A DNA stretch of 20,196 nt. Origin: Candidatus Woesearchaeota archaeon (GTDB lineage: Archaea; Nanobdellota; Nanobdellia; Woesearchaeales; GW2011-AR9). The translations under genes were made by a program, and so were the position numbers. The stretch is taken from assembly GCA_016188105.1 (NCBI GenBank), contig JACPIL010000025.1:1-20196 (forward strand), read 5' to 3'. Below, in pieces: positions 5,752-13,015 of this stretch (its first letter is position 1; every line of letters begins with the position of its first letter). The notes below the pieces were generated by a model, which saw only the letters and a list, made by a program, of their open reading frames with translations, searched no databases and was not told where the DNA came from.

Positions 5752-6534
5752 TTATGCCGTTTCTTTTAATTTTCCTTCGACGATAGCTAATTTTGCAATA
5801 TGTTCTGGACGAATTTTCACTTCTGACAATTTTTTCAGTGCATCCACCAGTGCAAAAACTAAATTCACTTTGGTGCCAGTTTGTCCTGAAGTCTTGCTCC
5901 AGATGTCTTTAATTCCCGCTAAGGCTAATACTTTCGCGCACTCTTTTTCTACGCATAATCCTTTTCCTTTCGGCGCAGGCATTAATTTGATCCGTACTGA
6001 ACCGCATCGTCCTTCTACTGCAAATGGAATGGTATTCGGTTCAACCGCGCCTGATTCCCAACTGCCGCAACCTCGCCTGATTCTGATCACGTTCAGGCGC
6101 GCAGTACGTTTTGCTTTATCTCGAGCAGGGACAGTTTCTTTACTCTTTCCCATGCCGATGCCAACATAACCGTTTCTATTACCTACAACTGCACAAACTT
6201 TGAAATGAATCTTGTTTCCTTCCCGAGTTTTCTTCTGAGTCTGTTTGAAAATACGCCGTTGCCCGCCGCCAAACTTACCTTTAGCCTGGCCGATAAGCAA
6301 TAGATCTTCTTCTAAATTAGGTAGTAAAACATTGACAATGCCTGGTTCTAAAATATTATAGCCTTTATCAAAAATTTGATCAATATCTGTAATCTGGCCG
6401 TCCTTAACCATTTTACCTAATGCAGTTTTTGGTTTCCATTCGGTGTGGGGAGCTGGAACTGTTTCAATTACTTCTTTAATTGCTTCTAGTTCCGGCAACT
6501 CTACTGGTTCTGGTACGTTTACTTGTTCAGCCAT
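5752..6534 (-). CDS. rps5: Ribosomal protein uS5
   Basis: Small-subunit protein near the decoding site and mRNA entry, 260 aa. The archaeal/eukaryotic pre-domain TEWKPKTALGKMVKDGQITD is at about 31-50. The dsRBD-like S5 domain (KVCAVVGNRNGYVGIGMGKS) is at about 112-131, and the C-terminal domain includes the conserved GIKDIWSKTSGQTGTKVN loop. The N-terminal 30 residues are an acidic, Val/Pro/Glu-rich extension. It is 5 nt from uL18 and 7 nt from uL30. Confidence 0.95.
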   Translation of the reverse strand: MAEQVNVPEPVELPELEAIKEVIETVPAPHTEWKPKTALGKMVKDGQITDIDQIFDKGYNILEPGIVNVLLPNLEEDLLLIGQAKGKFGGGQRRIFKQTQKKTREGNKIHFKVCAVVGNRNGYVGIGMGKSKETVPARDKAKRTARLNVIRIRRGCGSWESGAVEPNTIPFAVEGRCGSVRIKLMPAPKGKGLCVEKECAKVLALAGIKDIWSKTSGQTGTKVNLVFALVDALKKLSEVKIRPEHIAKLAIVEGKLKETA

Positions 6535-6539
6535 TTTTT

Positions 6540-7124
6540 TTAACCTATGATTTTTTGTTTAACCTGCATGAAAGCAGCAGTAAGGCTTTCCGGCCCTGCA
6601 GCACTTTTTAAATATTGTGCAAACTGTCGGTTGTAGGCATCTTTGTCTGCCTTAAGTTTCAATGCATATTCTTGAACGTGAGCTCCTTGAATAGTCTTCT
6701 CGTCAGGGAAAAGATCTTCTTTGCTATGCGGCACAGTTATCCCTGCATCCACTACTCCCTTCAGGAATGCGTAGGCTTTCCCTTTGTGCAAAGGAGAATT
6801 AAAGCCAGTATCAAGCACTACTACTTCCTTGAACTTCTTTTCTTTCGCTTTTTTTGCTAACAGCAAACCAGTCAGGTATGCTGCAGGAAAATTCTTGCAC
6901 GAATACTTCCATCCGTATTTTTTCAAGCCCGCGGAATCGACACCGACTAATACTTTGTCTCCTTGAGGAGTAAATTCCACTATTTGCGCTAACACTTTAC
7001 TGTTGGTAAAGCGAACTACCAGGCGCTTCTTTCCTGACAACAATAATTTTAATCGTTTAGAGTAACTAGTCTTTTGTTCTCGTTTTCTTCTGTATAAGAC
7101 CGTTCTTGGTTTTTTTGATGCCAT
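6540..7124 (-). CDS. rpl18: Ribosomal protein uL18
   Basis: 5S rRNA-binding large-subunit protein, 194 aa, the archaeal/eukaryotic L5-like length. The N-terminus has the pattern RRKREQKTSYSKRLKLLLSG, then RLVVRFTNSKVLAQIVEF, and the core YLTGLLLAKKAKEK and VVLDTGFNSPLHKGKAYAFL motifs. The C-terminal region (DAYNRQFAQYLKSA, then VKQKIIG) is the archaeal extension. It is 5 nt after eL19. Confidence 0.93.
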   Translation of the reverse strand: MASKKPRTVLYRRKREQKTSYSKRLKLLLSGKKRLVVRFTNSKVLAQIVEFTPQGDKVLVGVDSAGLKKYGWKYSCKNFPAAYLTGLLLAKKAKEKKFKEVVVLDTGFNSPLHKGKAYAFLKGVVDAGITVPHSKEDLFPDEKTIQGAHVQEYALKLKADKDAYNRQFAQYLKSAAGPESLTAAFMQVKQKIIG

Positions 7125-7129
7125 AGTTT

Positions 7130-7591
7130 CTATTCTTTTCCTTCAGCTTTTGCCTCAATTAAATTGTGCTCCTTAATGTAAAGCTTGATGTGGCGCCGGT
7201 TCCTGAAATATCCGCCTTTAGATTTGGTGTAAAGCAGTTGATAATTTTTAGTGGAAAGCAACTGCTTATCTCTCAATTCTTTCAATAAATTTCTCTGCGC
7301 TCGAACTCGGGAAGCCCATTTTTGTTTTCTAGTAACGACCGAATGTTTAGTTCCTTTCCTACTTCCCTTACCTCGGCGTCTTCCTTTCTTCTTTTGAGCT
7401 GCAACTTTTCGTGCACCTGCTCTGGAATGTTGATTAGCATTAACAGTGGTGATCTTTCCTACGGCAATAAGCCCGCGCATGTCTGAACGAGTGATTGCTT
7501 TCTGAATATCTTCAAGAGCATCATCTGCGAATCGGACTTTCTTAGGCGAAACGCCTAAAATTTTTCCAGCAAGTTTTTTTTTATGTCTCAT
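7130..7591 (-). CDS. rpl19e: Ribosomal protein eL19
   Basis: Archaeal/eukaryotic large-subunit protein, 153 aa, usual archaeal length. N-terminal domain KKLAGKILGVSPKKVRFADD followed by DIQKAITRSDMRGLI, the basic linker (KKKGRRRGKGSRKGTKHS at about 68-85) and the C-terminal helical part RKQKWASRVRAQRNLLKELR ending in YFRNRRHIKLYIKEHNL. It starts at ATG 7591 after an 18-nt gap from eL32. Confidence 0.94.
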   Translation of the reverse strand: MRHKKKLAGKILGVSPKKVRFADDALEDIQKAITRSDMRGLIAVGKITTVNANQHSRAGARKVAAQKKKGRRRGKGSRKGTKHSVVTRKQKWASRVRAQRNLLKELRDKQLLSTKNYQLLYTKSKGGYFRNRRHIKLYIKEHNLIEAKAEGKE

Positions 7592-7609
7592 GTTCTTGGT
7601 TTAGTATGT

Positions 7610-8224
7610 TTATTGAGGTTTGATGATCGTTTTTTCTGCCATTTCCTTTTGTTCTTCTTCCTGTTCTTTCACATGATCATGGTCGTGATCATGATCGTGC
7701 TTATGGCCTTTTTCCTTAGTTGCTTCTTTTTTTGCTTTCTCTTCAGCTTTCTTCTTCTTTTCTTCTTCTTTCTTACTCGCTTCAACTAATTTCTTTTTCC
7801 GTAGTTCTTTACGTTTTTCAAAATCAGCTTTGATCGTCTTTGCTGAAGCTGCAGCATCTTTTACATTAAGTATAGTGATATCTTTCTGTTGTGCTAATTC
7901 TAAGAGGGATAACCTCTTCTTCTTTCCTACCCCGCTCCCGATGATCACTCCCTGAACTTGTGGATTTACTGCCAGTAATTGATCTTGATTATGGACTACC
8001 ACCATTTCCAGACCAGATAGATGCAATCCTCTTACTTCTGACGGAGCACCGTAACCTGGATTGGGCATAGCCGGCCTTCCGCAATGCATCTGTCTTACCT
8101 TGGAGTGTCTCCCATAGGGGTATCTCCATCGGGTTTTTATCTTAGCGGCGAAATTTGATTCTTTCACTACAAACCCTTTACGCTTTTGTTCCTTTCTCAG
8201 TTTTAGTAATTCTTGGATATTCAT
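7610..8224 (-). CDS. rpl32e: Ribosomal protein eL32 with long charged His-Asp tail
   Basis: Large-subunit protein with an eL32 core in roughly residues 1-125: basic N-terminus, then WRYPYGRHSKVRQMHCGRP, a form of the WR-P-G-S-R signature, followed by GYGAPSEVRGLHLSGLEMV and GVGKKKRLSLLE. From about residue 135 a Lys/Glu-rich coiled-coil-like tail runs to the C-terminus and contains the alternating tract HKHDHDHDHDH at 174-184. At 204 aa it is much longer than the core. The tail is in frame and uninterrupted, so not a frameshift product. The gene is 2 nt after uL6. Confidence 0.9.
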   Translation of the reverse strand: MNIQELLKLRKEQKRKGFVVKESNFAAKIKTRWRYPYGRHSKVRQMHCGRPAMPNPGYGAPSEVRGLHLSGLEMVVVHNQDQLLAVNPQVQGVIIGSGVGKKKRLSLLELAQQKDITILNVKDAAASAKTIKADFEKRKELRKKKLVEASKKEEEKKKKAEEKAKKEATKEKGHKHDHDHDHDHVKEQEEEQKEMAEKTIIKPQ

Positions 8225-8226
8225 GA

Positions 8227-8766
8227 TTATGCACTTCCTGCTTTATCAAAGATATAACATCCATCTTGGAAAATCCTTCTATCTCTGTTGGTGATCCTGC
8301 AAGCAGTTTCGATTTTAGCTGCAGTTTGGCCAGCCACTTCTACATCGCAACTTTTAACCACAATTTCTTCGCCGTTTACTTTTACTTCCGCCCCTTGTAT
8401 AATTTCTACGCGTCTTGGCACTGCTTCCCCCAGGAAATTCTTAATCACTAATTCATTGCCGGAAACGGCAACGTTCATAGGAAAATGTCCTGAACAGATT
8501 TTTAATCTGTAAATGTACGGTTCCTTAACGCCATGAACCATATTTTTAATATGTGAATAAAAAGCACCCAAGATTGTTTTTTCACGCTTGGTTGCTTTTG
8601 GTGCTAAAAGAACGATCTTATCCCCTTCCAGAGATAATGTAACCTTAGGGTGAAGGAAGATCCTGGAGACTTCGCCTTTGGGACCTTTTACGGTTAACTT
8701 ACTTGCATGCACATTAGCCGTAACTCCCGGACCAAGTTCAACTTCCTTTCGAAGATCGTCTTTCAT
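8227..8766 (-). CDS. rpl6: Ribosomal protein uL6
   Basis: Large-subunit protein near the factor-binding centre and sarcin-ricin loop, 179 aa, normal length. Two repeated L6 domains: the first with VTANVHASKLTVKGPKGEVS at about 14-33, the second with FPMNVAVSGNELVIKNFLGE at about 95-114. Both carry the beta-rich pattern in which a GPKG or FLGE turn follows a VxG strand. The gene lies 3 nt after uS8. Confidence 0.94.
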   Translation of the reverse strand: MKDDLRKEVELGPGVTANVHASKLTVKGPKGEVSRIFLHPKVTLSLEGDKIVLLAPKATKREKTILGAFYSHIKNMVHGVKEPYIYRLKICSGHFPMNVAVSGNELVIKNFLGEAVPRRVEIIQGAEVKVNGEEIVVKSCDVEVAGQTAAKIETACRITNRDRRIFQDGCYIFDKAGSA

Positions 8767-8769
8767 AGT

Positions 8770-9159
8770 TTAGTAGCAATACGCGATGAGCTTTCCCCCA
8801 GTTTGTTTTTCTTTTGCTGCAGAATGAGTTACCAATCCTTGCGGGGTGGAAACCATAATTACACCAAAATCCTTCGCTGGAAGGTATCGCTTCTCCCATT
8901 TTTCATACTGATCTTTTGCAGTTGAGAATCGTGGCTTGATAACTCCGCATCGGTTAATGTTTCCTAACAAATTAACTTTTAAGATGTTACCCTTACCATC
9001 TTCAACTTCTTCAAATGAACCGATATACCCTTGTTCATTCATGATTGTTAACACTCGCTTAATGATAGAGGAAGCAGGTTTGATCACTACTTCACGCTTT
9101 CCAACGCGTTCGGCATTCAGCACTTTGGTCAAAGCAGCCGCCAATGGGTCGTTAAACAT
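8770..9159 (-). CDS. rps8: Ribosomal protein uS8
   Basis: Small-subunit protein binding the central domain of 16S rRNA, 129 aa, archaeal length. It starts with NDPLAAALTKVLNAERVGKR, continues with the IIKRVLTIMNEQGYIGSFE helix-turn, and ends with the conserved rRNA-binding part DFGVIMVSTPQGLVTHSAAK followed by GGKLIAYCY. GAGGT occurs about 12 nt before the start codon. Confidence 0.95.
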   Translation of the reverse strand: MFNDPLAAALTKVLNAERVGKREVVIKPASSIIKRVLTIMNEQGYIGSFEEVEDGKGNILKVNLLGNINRCGVIKPRFSTAKDQYEKWEKRYLPAKDFGVIMVSTPQGLVTHSAAKEKQTGGKLIAYCY

Positions 9160-9179
9160 TTTTTGTGTACCTCGTTATC

Positions 9180-9410
9180 TTAACCGAATTTCTTAAATCC
9201 TAAATCTAAAGCCATGTCTCGGAAACATTGCCGGCAGACATGCAGACCGTATTTGTTAATATGGCCTTTAGCTCTTCCGCAATTGCGGCATCTTCTCAGT
9301 GAAATACCGCAGGAGCGTTTCTTAGGACTGTTAAATTTGATGTACTTTGCTTTCTTCACTGGTTTATTATCCAGTTGGGTGAAAGCTTTCTTATAATCGC
9401 TGGTTGTCAT
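9180..9410 (-). CDS. rps14: Ribosomal protein uS14, zinc-binding form
   Basis: Small-subunit head protein, 76 aa. The last 45 residues are the zinc-ribbon uS14 domain with C41-x2-C44 and C59-x2-C62, in the context RRCRNCGRAKG and YGLHVCRQCFRDMA, followed by LGFKKFG. Archaeal uS14 is often near 55 residues; this one has roughly 20 extra N-terminal residues (MTTSDYKKAFTQLDNKPVKK). No internal ATG could give a shorter form that keeps the basic region. It starts 4 nt after the uL5 stop. Confidence 0.93.
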   Translation of the reverse strand: MTTSDYKKAFTQLDNKPVKKAKYIKFNSPKKRSCGISLRRCRNCGRAKGHINKYGLHVCRQCFRDMALDLGFKKFG

Positions 9411-9414
9411 GATA

Positions 9415-9927
9415 TTATTGTACCTCTACCCCTAATTGCTGTACGAAAGCAATTGCTTCTTGTTTGTTAATGCGGTGATTACTGCCGATAGATGTCGGCT
9501 TAATTCTTCGTTTCTTTACTCTGAATCCTGGACGTTCTAGAGTTACTGCTACTTCTAGCCCCATTATTTTTAATTCTGGATCATAGTCCAATCCCTGGAT
9601 ATCAATATACTCTGGAACTCCAAAGGAAAAATTCCCTTGATCATCAAAGCTGCTATTCTTTAAGGTGTTTTCTTTGGCAGCCAAAAGGCGCTTCAATAAT
9701 TTCTCGCAATCCTGGCGTACCGTAACCTTGCAGCCGATCGATAGTCCTGGACGCAATCCCCAACCAGGAATACGTTTATTTGTTTTTGTTTCTACAGGTT
9801 TGCAAGAGGAAATTTTCTGCAAAAGCTTTACCCCTTTCTTGAGCATTTCTTCATTTTTACCTGCACCCACATTTAGTGTGATCTTGGTAATCTTGATTTT
9901 CTTCATCGAGTTTTCTGCTTTTGCCAT
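9415..9927 (-). CDS. rpl5: Ribosomal protein uL5
   Basis: 5S rRNA-binding protein of the central protuberance, 170 aa, archaeal length. Conserved landmarks are ITKITLNVGAGKNEEMLKKG at about 14-33, the KPVETKTNKRIPGWGLRPG segment, the EYIDIQGLDYDPELKIMGLE motif and the C-terminal ERPGFRVKKRRI. It lies 12 nt after eS4. Confidence 0.95.
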   Translation of the reverse strand: MAKAENSMKKIKITKITLNVGAGKNEEMLKKGVKLLQKISSCKPVETKTNKRIPGWGLRPGLSIGCKVTVRQDCEKLLKRLLAAKENTLKNSSFDDQGNFSFGVPEYIDIQGLDYDPELKIMGLEVAVTLERPGFRVKKRRIKPTSIGSNHRINKQEAIAFVQQLGVEVQ

Positions 9928-9939
9928 AGTATATTAGTA

Positions 9940-10623
9940 TTAGTCTAATTTAATTTCCGTGTCCTTTTCGCCAACGACAAACAGATATGCTTTTGCCGTT
10001 TCAACATCTGCACCAGCCGCAGAGTAGGTTGCTTCATTACCTTTGACTGCTTTGAGCACCCCGAGGTCGCCTGCGTGCTTACCTTTGGTCAAAAATATTT
10101 TTGCTCCGTTCTTCAATGGAAGAATTTTTTTAACACTTGCTTTAGGAAGCGTTAGTACAAAAGTATCGCCTACATTTGCTTTTCCATCACTAAGGATATT
10201 TCTTCCGTCGTGAAGATTGAATTGAACTTTGCTTCCTTTCATCATAGTCTTTCCCACAACTTTAGCCAGCTTGAGTGTACTTTCTTGAGCGGAAACTTCT
10301 TTTAGTGTTAAGCGCCCTTTTTTATCCAAGACCATACGATAATATTTTTTTAATTCCGGCAAGGAAAGGACATCAAATAATCCAACCATGAAACTGTGGT
10401 CTTTCCTTCTAATACCATCAACCAATACTTCTTTGTTATTAAGCATCTTTTTGATTTCTCCCATGGTGGAAGCAAGTTCTAAATCATCTCTCAACAACAC
10501 GCCCAAAGGCAATCCGTTATCTAAGGAATGTGCGCCGGGATTAGGACGTACGATAAAGGTGTTTACTTTTCTGTCCACGAACCAGGTTTTTGGTGAAGCG
10601 ATACGCTTTAAGTGATTCTTCAT
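9940..10623 (-). CDS. rps4e: Ribosomal protein eS4
   Basis: Archaeal/eukaryotic small-subunit protein, 227 aa. The N-terminus HLKRIASPKTW is diagnostic. The RPNPGAHSLDNGLPLGVLLR stretch at about 26-45 is followed by an S4-type RNA-binding domain (ASTMGEIKKMLNNKEVLVDG) and a C-terminal KOW motif at about residues 173-190 (GAKIFLTKGKHAGDLGVL). ATG overlaps the uL24 stop as ATGA, suggesting coupling. Confidence 0.95.
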   Translation of the reverse strand: MKNHLKRIASPKTWFVDRKVNTFIVRPNPGAHSLDNGLPLGVLLRDDLELASTMGEIKKMLNNKEVLVDGIRRKDHSFMVGLFDVLSLPELKKYYRMVLDKKGRLTLKEVSAQESTLKLAKVVGKTMMKGSKVQFNLHDGRNILSDGKANVGDTFVLTLPKASVKKILPLKNGAKIFLTKGKHAGDLGVLKAVKGNEATYSAAGADVETAKAYLFVVGEKDTEIKLD

Positions 10624-11048
10624 GGTTTATGTTCCTCGGTTTTTGCTTTAGTTTTAGATTCTGATCTTTCTTTGCCTAATTTTCTTCTTTTATCATTGAT
10701 TTCTACTACCGTAATCATCAGATTGGAAGGATTGAAAGCGACCGGGACTTTACTGCCATTTTTCTTGGCATATTCGAGACCGGTAACAAATATTCTTTCT
10801 CGTTTCAAATTGACGCGTTCTACTTTTCCTTCCTGTTTTTTGAATTTGCCGCGCATTACTTTTACCTTGTCTCCTTTTCGCACTTGTACTGCCCTGGTGC
10901 CATACTTTTGTCGCAACTCTCGCGACAAGTGAACGTGAACTAGCTTTTGTCGAACATGCAGTGGAGCATTATATCTATACTTGCGCTGTTTGCGCGGTTG
11001 TGAACTTCTCTTCCAACTGGTTGAAAATTTTTTCTTTTTCTCGGTCAT
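10620..11048 (-). CDS. rpl24: Ribosomal protein uL24
   Basis: Large-subunit assembly-initiator protein, 142 aa. The archaeal pre-domain has APLHVRQKLVHVHLSRELRQ at about 28-47, then YGTRAVQVRKGDKVKVMRGK leading into the KOW motif at about 57-80 and the NPSNLMITVVEINDKRR strand. A Lys/Glu-rich tail of about 20 residues ends the protein. It is 1 nt from uL14 upstream and overlaps eS4 by ATGA downstream. Confidence 0.95.
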   Translation of the reverse strand: MTEKKKKFSTSWKRSSQPRKQRKYRYNAPLHVRQKLVHVHLSRELRQKYGTRAVQVRKGDKVKVMRGKFKKQEGKVERVNLKRERIFVTGLEYAKKNGSKVPVAFNPSNLMITVVEINDKRRKLGKERSESKTKAKTEEHKP

Positions 11049-11049
11049 A

Positions 11050-11451
11050 TTATACTACCATGCTGGCTACTTTTGCCACTGCCGGCCATCGTTCCGCTAC
11101 TTCCTTGGCGATCGGCCCTTTGAAAATAGTTCCCTTAGGGTTTCCTTTTTCATCTTTCAATACTACTGCTGCATTATCTTCAAATTTGATTCTGGTTCCA
11201 TCTCTTCGACGGTATTCTTTACGCTGCCTGACAATAACTGCGTACACGACTGTTTTCCTCATTTCTAACTTTCCTTTCTTGACCGAAGCCATTACTAGAT
11301 CTCCTACCCCTGCAGAAGCAACTCGTCCTTTTACCGTCTTTGATCCTACCACGGAGAAGATTTTCAATAATTTTGCTCCGGAGTTATCACAGGCAGGAAC
11401 TCGTGCTTCAACCGGCAGCCCTCGTACTACATTAGCCTTAAGTGCCTTCAT
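11050..11451 (-). CDS. rpl14: Ribosomal protein uL14
   Basis: Large-subunit protein at the subunit interface, 133 aa. Family landmarks are ARVPACDNSGAKLLKIFSVV at about 17-36, GDLVMASVKKGK, the VVYAVIVRQRKEYRRRDGTR strand and FEDNAAVVLKDEKGNPKGTI followed by FKGPIAKEV. The start codon overlaps the uS17 stop as ATGA. There is no tail, unlike uS17. Confidence 0.97.
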   Translation of the reverse strand: MKALKANVVRGLPVEARVPACDNSGAKLLKIFSVVGSKTVKGRVASAGVGDLVMASVKKGKLEMRKTVVYAVIVRQRKEYRRRDGTRIKFEDNAAVVLKDEKGNPKGTIFKGPIAKEVAERWPAVAKVASMVV

Positions 11452-11933
11452 TCTTCTTCACCATTTTCATCAGCAGTTTCTTTCTTCGTTCCTTTAGTAA
11501 CGTCATGAACGGAGTGACTTGACTTGACGATTTTCTTTCCTGGCTCTTCTGCACCAAAGTGGTGCTCAACTTTTCCGCCTTCTAAAACCTGGATAATAAC
11601 ATGATGTTTGGTTTTACTTATCGGCCTGCTTTTTGCTACTAAAACTGACTGGCCAATCTGTGCATCCAAGCAGGGAGGATTGTGAACTCTTAAACGTGAC
11701 TTTCGCAATTCAAAACGTTCATACTTAGGGACATAATGAGAGCTGAACCATTCGATGGTTGCTGATTTATTGGTATCTTTCTTAACGACTCTTCCCGTAA
11801 GTAGTTCTTTCTTCACTGCTAAACCCCCAGTGAAAGGACAGTTTTTATCATAGTACTTACTATCGTAAGCCCGCTCTGGCGCGGGAATTCCCAAAACTTC
11901 TTTCCGTGTGTTTGTCATTTTTTGATTATCCAT
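11448..11933 (-). CDS. rps17: Ribosomal protein uS17 with C-terminal tail
   Basis: Small-subunit protein of the OB-fold S17 family, 161 aa. The core has CPFTGGLAVKKELLTGRVV at about 32-50, SATIEWFSSHYVPKYERFE, a variant of the usual V-R-ER-Y-KY segment, and SRLRVHNPPCLDAQIGQSVL. Roughly the last 40 residues form an extra charged tail. Within it residues 138-150 (SSHSVHDVTKGTK) match a segment in the tail of uS3 in both protein and DNA. ATG 11933 is used; an ATG five codons downstream is possible. The gene is 6 nt after Rpp29. Confidence 0.94.
   Translation of the reverse strand: MDNQKMTNTRKEVLGIPAPERAYDSKYYDKNCPFTGGLAVKKELLTGRVVKKDTNKSATIEWFSSHYVPKYERFELRKSRLRVHNPPCLDAQIGQSVLVAKSRPISKTKHHVIIQVLEGGKVEHHFGAEEPGKKIVKSSHSVHDVTKGTKKETADENGEEE
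11485..11525. repeat. In-frame palindromic segment, copy in uS17
   Basis: A 41-bp segment identical at 33 positions to 13103-13143 in uS3, without gaps. It contains the imperfect hairpin CGTTCC-TTTA-GTAACG at 11487-11502. It is read in the same frame as in uS3. Its position in a dispensable tail suggests an inserted coding palindrome, reminiscent of Rickettsia palindromic elements; no relationship to those is claimed. Confidence 0.55.
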
Positions 11934-11939
11934 TTTTAC

Positions 11940-12194
11940 TTATCCCTTAAGCCGGTCTTCCGGTCTTCTTGCTGCTGACTGCCCGAGAATTACTTTCCCG
12001 GTTTTCATCAGCTTGAAGGTGATGATCTTCTTCATCAAGACAATCTCCTTTCCATCATCTCGACGAATGGCAATCGTCTCCTTGGTCTCATCAATTATTT
12101 TCCCATGGATGCCAAGATTACTTTTATTCCTGGAATCGATAATTTCGATCTCTTCACCGATTAGTTCATGAGGAAATACATTTTTGTGAGCCAT
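11940..12194 (-). CDS. rnp1: RNase P protein component 1 (Rpp29/Pop4)
   Basis: Protein subunit of archaeal RNase P, which matures tRNA 5' ends; it normally sits between aIF1 and uS17, as here. With the ATG at 12194 it is 84 aa. The Sm-like barrel starts with FPHELIGEEIEIIDSRNKSN and has NLGIHGKIIDETKETIAIRR and the late strand IITFKLMKTGKVILGQSAAR, ending RPEDRL. A longer form from a TTG at 12242 would overlap aIF1 by 11 nt and add 16 residues. ATG 12194 is preferred for its start codon and because the family domain begins just after it, but this is not settled. Confidence 0.87.
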   Translation of the reverse strand: MAHKNVFPHELIGEEIEIIDSRNKSNLGIHGKIIDETKETIAIRRDDGKEIVLMKKIITFKLMKTGKVILGQSAARRPEDRLKG

Positions 12195-12231
12195 TTTCAC
12201 TGCCACACCAAGATTTTCTTCATCTTGATGC

Positions 12232-12540
12232 TTAGGGAACAATCTCGATGGTTTCTTCTGGGAAACCCAGATCCACCAAGACTGCCTTCATTCTTGATTT
12301 ATGATCGCCCTGAAGTTCTATTTGCCCGGTTTTGGCTGTTCCGCCACAGGCAAATTTTGACTTCAAAGTCTTGAATATCTCGTTTACATTTGCTTCCTTT
12401 TGGATGCCGCTGATCACGGTATATTTCTTGCCAAATTTTCGCTTTTCAATGGCAACAGTTATTTTTTGCTGCTCTCGAGCGATGGCTTCACAGACGCACA
12501 AGTCCTCTGGAAGCCCACATTGATTACACACTCCAACCAT
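12232..12540 (-). CDS. eif1: Translation initiation factor aIF1 (SUI1 family)
   Basis: Homologue of eukaryotic eIF1, which monitors start-codon recognition on the small subunit; 102 aa, typical for archaea. The N-terminal CNQCGLPEDLCVCEAIARE is the archaeal cysteine-rich head. The SUI1 fold follows, with KRKFGKKYTVISGI at about 33-46, LKSKFACGGTAKTGQIELQG at about 59-78 and a final LVDLGFPEETIEIV. It sits in its conserved place between uL29 and Rpp29, 2 nt after uL29. Confidence 0.96.
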   Translation of the reverse strand: MVGVCNQCGLPEDLCVCEAIAREQQKITVAIEKRKFGKKYTVISGIQKEANVNEIFKTLKSKFACGGTAKTGQIELQGDHKSRMKAVLVDLGFPEETIEIVP

Positions 12541-12542
12541 GC

Positions 12543-12743
12543 TTATTGATGTCCCTCTTTCTCGTTAAGTATAGTTAATACTCGAGCGATATTTTTTTTG
12601 GTTCGTTTTACTTTTCCCGCACTGGTTGAACCGCTTCCTGCTCCTACTTCTACTCTCAATTTCAGGAGTTCCTTTTTAAATTCTTTCAATCGATTTTGAA
12701 GTTCCGTTGCGGATAAAGCGCGCAGCTCTTGAGTTGCTTTCAT
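12543..12743 (-). CDS. rpl29: Ribosomal protein uL29
   Basis: Small helical-hairpin protein at the exit tunnel of the large subunit, 66 aa. Recognisable by RALSATELQNRLKEFKKELL, then LRVEVGAG, and the second helix VKRTKKNIARVLTILNEKE. ATG 12743 overlaps the stop of the preceding membrane protein gene as ATGA and is served by GAGGAG upstream. A longer reading from 12818 would add 25 residues that are out-of-frame coding sequence of that neighbour. Confidence 0.95.
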   Translation of the reverse strand: MKATQELRALSATELQNRLKEFKKELLKLRVEVGAGSGSTSAGKVKRTKKNIARVLTILNEKEGHQ

Positions 12744-13015
12744 TGTTCTGCTCCTCGTCTTCTGTATAACAACCCAGCTATACCCCAGATCGCCGGCGCA
12801 ACAAAATATACTGCCCATTTGCCAGATTGCGTAATATGATTATTAGCTTGACTTTCAAATCGTTGTCTATCATCTTCGTTAACAGCACTTATTTGGCGTT
12901 GATAACCAATTCCATACTCAGTAAAGTGGTCGCAACTCTTTGTTCCGGTAATAGCCATGCCAGCCAAACCAGTCAGCATTAGTCCAGTTCCAACAACAGT
13001 ATGTCTTAAACTCAT
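12740..13015 (-). CDS. Two-helix membrane protein inserted between uS3 and uL29
   Basis: No family recognised. 91 aa, two hydrophobic segments at about residues 6-24 (VVGTGLMLTGLAGMAITG) and 67-84 (WAVYFVAPAIWGIAGLLY), separated by a polar loop of about 40 residues, with an RRR end that should stay cytoplasmic. It overlaps uS3 upstream and uL29 downstream by ATGA on both sides, so it is a translated, coupled member of the operon rather than a chance reading frame. In the standard archaeal order uS3 is followed directly by uL29, so this is an accessory gain. Its single cysteine (C28) lies in the loop. Function unknown. Confidence 0.75.
   Translation of the reverse strand: MSLRHTVVGTGLMLTGLAGMAITGTKSCDHFTEYGIGYQRQISAVNEDDRQRFESQANNHITQSGKWAVYFVAPAIWGIAGLLYRRRGAEQ

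Noticed and set aside
12195..12242. N-terminal extension of Rpp29 from a TTG start
   Set aside because: It overlaps aIF1, uses a rarer start codon and adds residues before the usual domain start; kept only as an alternative.
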